From NCBI RefSeq assembly GCF_001264245.1, contig NZ_CP011339.1, forward strand, positions 2,852,001 through 2,916,000: a stretch of DNA of 64,000 nt. Reading direction: 5' to 3'. The notes beneath the pieces are model-generated. The model saw only the letters and a program-made list of their open reading frames with translations. It was not told where the DNA came from and ran no database searches. Origin of the DNA: Microcystis panniformis FACHB-1757 (GTDB lineage Bacteria > Cyanobacteriota > Cyanobacteriia > Cyanobacteriales > Microcystaceae). Shown in pieces: positions 61,285-64,000 of the stretch (position 1 is its first letter; each line of letters starts with the position of its first letter). The position numbers were made by a program, and so were the translations under genes.

Positions 61285-61789
61285 GTTCCTCCTAGAGCCA
61301 AGGCCAAAATCTATACAAACCATTGATTTTTGCTAGAGTCATTGAATGCTCCGGTGTCAGCAAAAGCGGGAGAAGATCAGGTTATGGCCTCAATTTTACA
61401 GAATTGTTTGATTGTTTTTTGAGAATCTATCTATTGAATTTTCTATATGGTCTGGTGAGGGAGAAAAGGGGAAATTGGCGTCCGGAGCGACAATTGATAA
61501 ACTTTTGTAAAGAAAAATCACTGGTCTGACCCTGACTAAGACCGTCCATAGCAGAAAATGTCTCTCCTATCAAGGATTGAGAGAATTTTAATTATTGTTA
61601 AGCATAACGAACAGACAAGAGAACAAAGACTTATCATCTACTATTGATGCTTTCGACTGGAATCTCACCCAAGAGGAAAGTCAAGCAACATTAACAAAAG
61701 GTGGGTCAGATTTCAACTTGCCTTTTTTAGGTTAAAAAATCTATCCTCAAATAAAACGCTAAGTCTATTGTCGAGAGAGGAGAATCCTC
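61285..61789. other. Region upstream of psaA
   Basis: About 505 bases lie between divergent lipoprotein and psaA genes. It holds the promoter(s) of psaA, a candidate 46-codon ORF (61595-61735) and AT-rich sequence. GAGAGGAG lies 8 nt before the psaA ATG. Confidence 0.5.
61595..61735 (+). CDS. Candidate small ORF upstream of psaA
   Basis: This TTG-initiated frame of 46 codons includes STIDAFDWNLTQEESQATLTKGG and ends NLPFLG. The composition looks protein-like but no family is known and there is no strong ribosome site. It may be a remnant of a longer gene's C-terminus. Confidence 0.3.
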   Translation: MLSITNRQENKDLSSTIDAFDWNLTQEESQATLTKGGSDFNLPFLG

Positions 61790-64000
61790 ATGGCACTCCC
61801 CCCCAAAGAGGCGGTAGCTAAAGTGATTGTAGATAAAGACCCAGTACCTACTTCCTTTGAGAAGTGGGGTCAACCGGGGCATTTTGATCGCACTTTAGCC
61901 AAAGGACCCAAAACCACTACCTGGATTTGGAACCTACACGCCAACGTCCACGATTTTGATAGTCAAACCAGCGATCTCGAAGATATTTCTCGGAAAATCT
62001 TCAGCGCCCACTTCGGACATCTCGCCGTTGTCTTCGTTTGGCTAAGTGGAATGTACTTCCACGGCGCGAAATTTTCTAACTATGAAGCTTGGTTAACCAA
62101 CCCGCTGGCCATCAAACCCAGCGCCCAAGTGGTCTGGCCGATCGTCGGTCAAGGCATCCTCAACGGCGATGTGGGCGGCGGCTTCCACGGTATTCAGATC
62201 ACCTCTGGTCTGTTCTACCTCTGGCGTGCTTCTGGGTTCACCAACAGCTATCAGCTATACTGCACCGCTATCGGTGGTTTAGTTATGGCGGGCCTGATGC
62301 TGTTTGCCGGTTGGTTCCATTACCACAAAAGCGCACCGAAACTGGAATGGTTCCAAAACGTGGAATCGATGATGAACCACCACTTGGCGGGTTTACTCGG
62401 CTTAGGTTCCCTAGGTTGGGCTGGTCATCAGATTCACGTTTCTTTACCGGTGAACAAACTCCTCGATGCTGGAGTAGCTCCCCAAGACATCCCCTTGCCC
62501 CACGAGTTCATCCTCGAACCGAGCAAGATGGCGGACTTATATCCCAGTTTCGCCCAGGGTTTGACCCCCTTCTTTACCCTTAACTGGGGTGCTTACTCGG
62601 ATTTCCTCACCTTCAAAGGTGGCTTGAACCCCGTGACCGGTGGTCTCTGGCTTTCCGATACCGCTCACCATCACTTGGCGATCGCTGTATTATTCATCAT
62701 TGCTGGTCATATGTACCGTACCAACTGGGGTATCGGTCACAGCATGAAGGAAATCCTTGAAAACCACAAAGGTCCCTTCACCGGTCAAGGTCACAAAGGA
62801 CTGTACGAAATCCTGACCACCTCTTGGCACGCTCAGTTAGCGATTAACCTTGCTCTCTTAGGTTCGCTAACCATCATCGTGGCCCACCATATGTACGCCA
62901 TGCCGCCTTATCCCTATCAGGCGACTGACTACGCCACCCAACTATCCTTGTTCACTCACCACACTTGGATCGGTGGCTTCTTAATCGTCGGTGCGGGAGC
63001 GCACGGAGCGATCTTCATGGTGCGGGACTACGATCCAGCCAAAAACGTCGATAACCTGCTCGATCGGGTGATCCGTCATCGCGACGCAATTATCTCCCAC
63101 CTGAACTGGGTATGTATTTTCCTTGGCTTCCATAGCTTCGGTTTATACATTCACAACGACACCATGCGGGCTTTTGGTCGTCCCCAAGATATGTTCTCGG
63201 ATACGGGAATTCAACTACAACCCATCTTTGCTCAATGGGTACAAAGTCTCCACACCCTAGCCCCCGGCAACACCGCTCCTAACGCTCTCACTACCGCTAG
63301 TTATGCTTTCGGTGGCGACGTGGTAGCAGTGGGTGGCAAAGTGGCCATGATGCCGATCACTCTCGGTACTGCCGATTTCCTCGTGCATCACATCCACGCC
63401 TTCACCATCCATGTCACCGTGTTGATTCTCCTCAAAGGGGTTCTCTACGCTCGCGGTTCCCGTCTGATTCCCGATAAAGCGAATCTCGGTTTCCGTTTCC
63501 CCTGCGATGGTCCCGGTCGCGGCGGTACCTGCCAAGTTTCGGGTTGGGATCACGTTTTCCTCGGCCTGTTCTGGATGTACAACTCCATCTCGGTCGTAAT
63601 CTTCCACTTTAGCTGGAAAATGCAGTCCGATGTCTGGGGAACCGTCGCCCCCGATGGCACTGTCACCCACGTTACCCTCGGTAACTTCGCCCAAAGTGCC
63701 ATCACCATCAACGGTTGGTTACGGGATTTCCTCTGGGCGCAAGCAGCTCAAGTGATTAACTCCTATGGCTCCGCTCTGTCTGCCTACGGAATCATGTTCC
63801 TAGCCGGTCACTTCGTCTTCGCGTTTAGCTTGATGTTCCTGTTCAGTGGTCGCGGCTACTGGCAAGAATTAATCGAGTCGATCGTCTGGGCGCACAACAA
63901 GTTAAGAGTTGCCCCCGCTATCCAACCTCGCGCCCTGAGCATCATTCAAGGTCGTGCCGTTGGTGTGGCTCACTACCTCTTAGGCGGTATTGTAACCACT
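61790..64000 (+). CDS. psaA: Photosystem I P700 apoprotein A1 (PsaA), 3' end beyond window
   Basis: This is the core PSI subunit that with PsaB binds P700, the electron-transfer chain and the FX cluster. The window holds 737 codons of about 750, from ATG 61790 (MALPPKEAVAKVIVDKD) after GAGAGGAG. It shows HANVHDFD, FGHLAVVFVWLSGMYFHGA and many membrane spans with chlorophyll-binding His. The FX ligands are C572 and C581 in FPCDGPGRGGTCQVSGWDH. The reading frame is open to the right edge. psaB is expected immediately after but lies outside. Confidence 0.97.
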   Translation, partial: MALPPKEAVAKVIVDKDPVPTSFEKWGQPGHFDRTLAKGPKTTTWIWNLHANVHDFDSQTSDLEDISRKIFSAHFGHLAVVFVWLSGMYFHGAKFSNYEAWLTNPLAIKPSAQVVWPIVGQGILNGDVGGGFHGIQITSGLFYLWRASGFTNSYQLYCTAIGGLVMAGLMLFAGWFHYHKSAPKLEWFQNVESMMNHHLAGLLGLGSLGWAGHQIHVSLPVNKLLDAGVAPQDIPLPHEFILEPSKMADLYPSFAQGLTPFFTLNWGAYSDFLTFKGGLNPVTGGLWLSDTAHHHLAIAVLFIIAGHMYRTNWGIGHSMKEILENHKGPFTGQGHKGLYEILTTSWHAQLAINLALLGSLTIIVAHHMYAMPPYPYQATDYATQLSLFTHHTWIGGFLIVGAGAHGAIFMVRDYDPAKNVDNLLDRVIRHRDAIISHLNWVCIFLGFHSFGLYIHNDTMRAFGRPQDMFSDTGIQLQPIFAQWVQSLHTLAPGNTAPNALTTASYAFGGDVVAVGGKVAMMPITLGTADFLVHHIHAFTIHVTVLILLKGVLYARGSRLIPDKANLGFRFPCDGPGRGGTCQVSGWDHVFLGLFWMYNSISVVIFHFSWKMQSDVWGTVAPDGTVTHVTLGNFAQSAITINGWLRDFLWAQAAQVINSYGSALSAYGIMFLAGHFVFAFSLMFLFSGRGYWQELIESIVWAHNKLRVAPAIQPRALSIIQGRAVGVAHYLLGGIVTT

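Overview
The window is chromosomal DNA from a cyanobacterium. It encodes photosystem I subunits (PsaF, PsaJ and most of PsaA), the magnesium chelatase large subunit ChlH, a Cph1-type phytochrome with its response regulator, SipA, and DUF2605/DUF2973 proteins. Moderate GC content, GCGATCGC (HIP1-like) palindromes, many insertion sequences and MITEs, short reiterated repeats and many toxin-antitoxin (TA) modules all point to Microcystis (M. aeruginosa-like). The genus call is inference from protein resemblance and genome style; no search was run.

Layout. 1-7.1 kb: end of an M3 peptidase, a RelE-type TA pair, a phytochrome/Rcp1/hybrid-kinase signalling cluster and a DUF1460 protein. 7.1-9.2 kb: repeats and a tandemly duplicated pentapeptide-repeat gene. 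9.2-13.2 kb: chlH. 13.2-31.3 kb: an insertion-rich stretch (two ISL3, IS4, IS5, IS1, one IS630 and several MITEs) around a glycosyltransferase-like gene, a fused QueD-like protein, an SDR, an AI-2E-family permease and inorganic pyrophosphatase. 31.4-37 kb: nanE, a Rieske oxygenase, a doubly interrupted tnpB, tRNA-Val and agmatinase. 37-43.3 kb: an accessory island of TA modules and small membrane-protein genes separated by copies of one repeated segment. 43.5-49.7 kb: cobA, YjbQ, psaF-psaJ, an ATP-grasp protein, a glycosyltransferase, sipA and a PEP-CTERM protein. 49.7-53.5 kb: two TA modules bracketed by copies of the 3' end of that PEP-CTERM gene. 53.5-64 kb: a substrate-binding protein, a broken IS110, tenA, DUF2605/DUF2973 genes, a frameshifted hydrolase, two envelope proteins and psaA running off the right edge.

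Main themes. (1) About nine TA or TA-like modules are present, and most carry an insertion, truncation or frameshift. Several can be rebuilt exactly by removing the insertion and one target duplication. (2) A 132-133 bp MITE family with ISL3-type ends occurs three times with perfect 7-bp target duplications; its ends resemble those of the two full ISL3 copies here, which are the likely source of its transposase. (3) In two places unrelated small gene modules lie directly behind copies of the same non-coding repeat, a cassette-like arrangement. In one of these repeats a small hairpin shows a compensatory base change between copies.

The housekeeping genes (chlH, psaF/psaJ, psaA, cobA, ppa, speB, cph1-rcp1) look intact, apart from the M3 peptidase gene and psaA, which are cut by the window edges.
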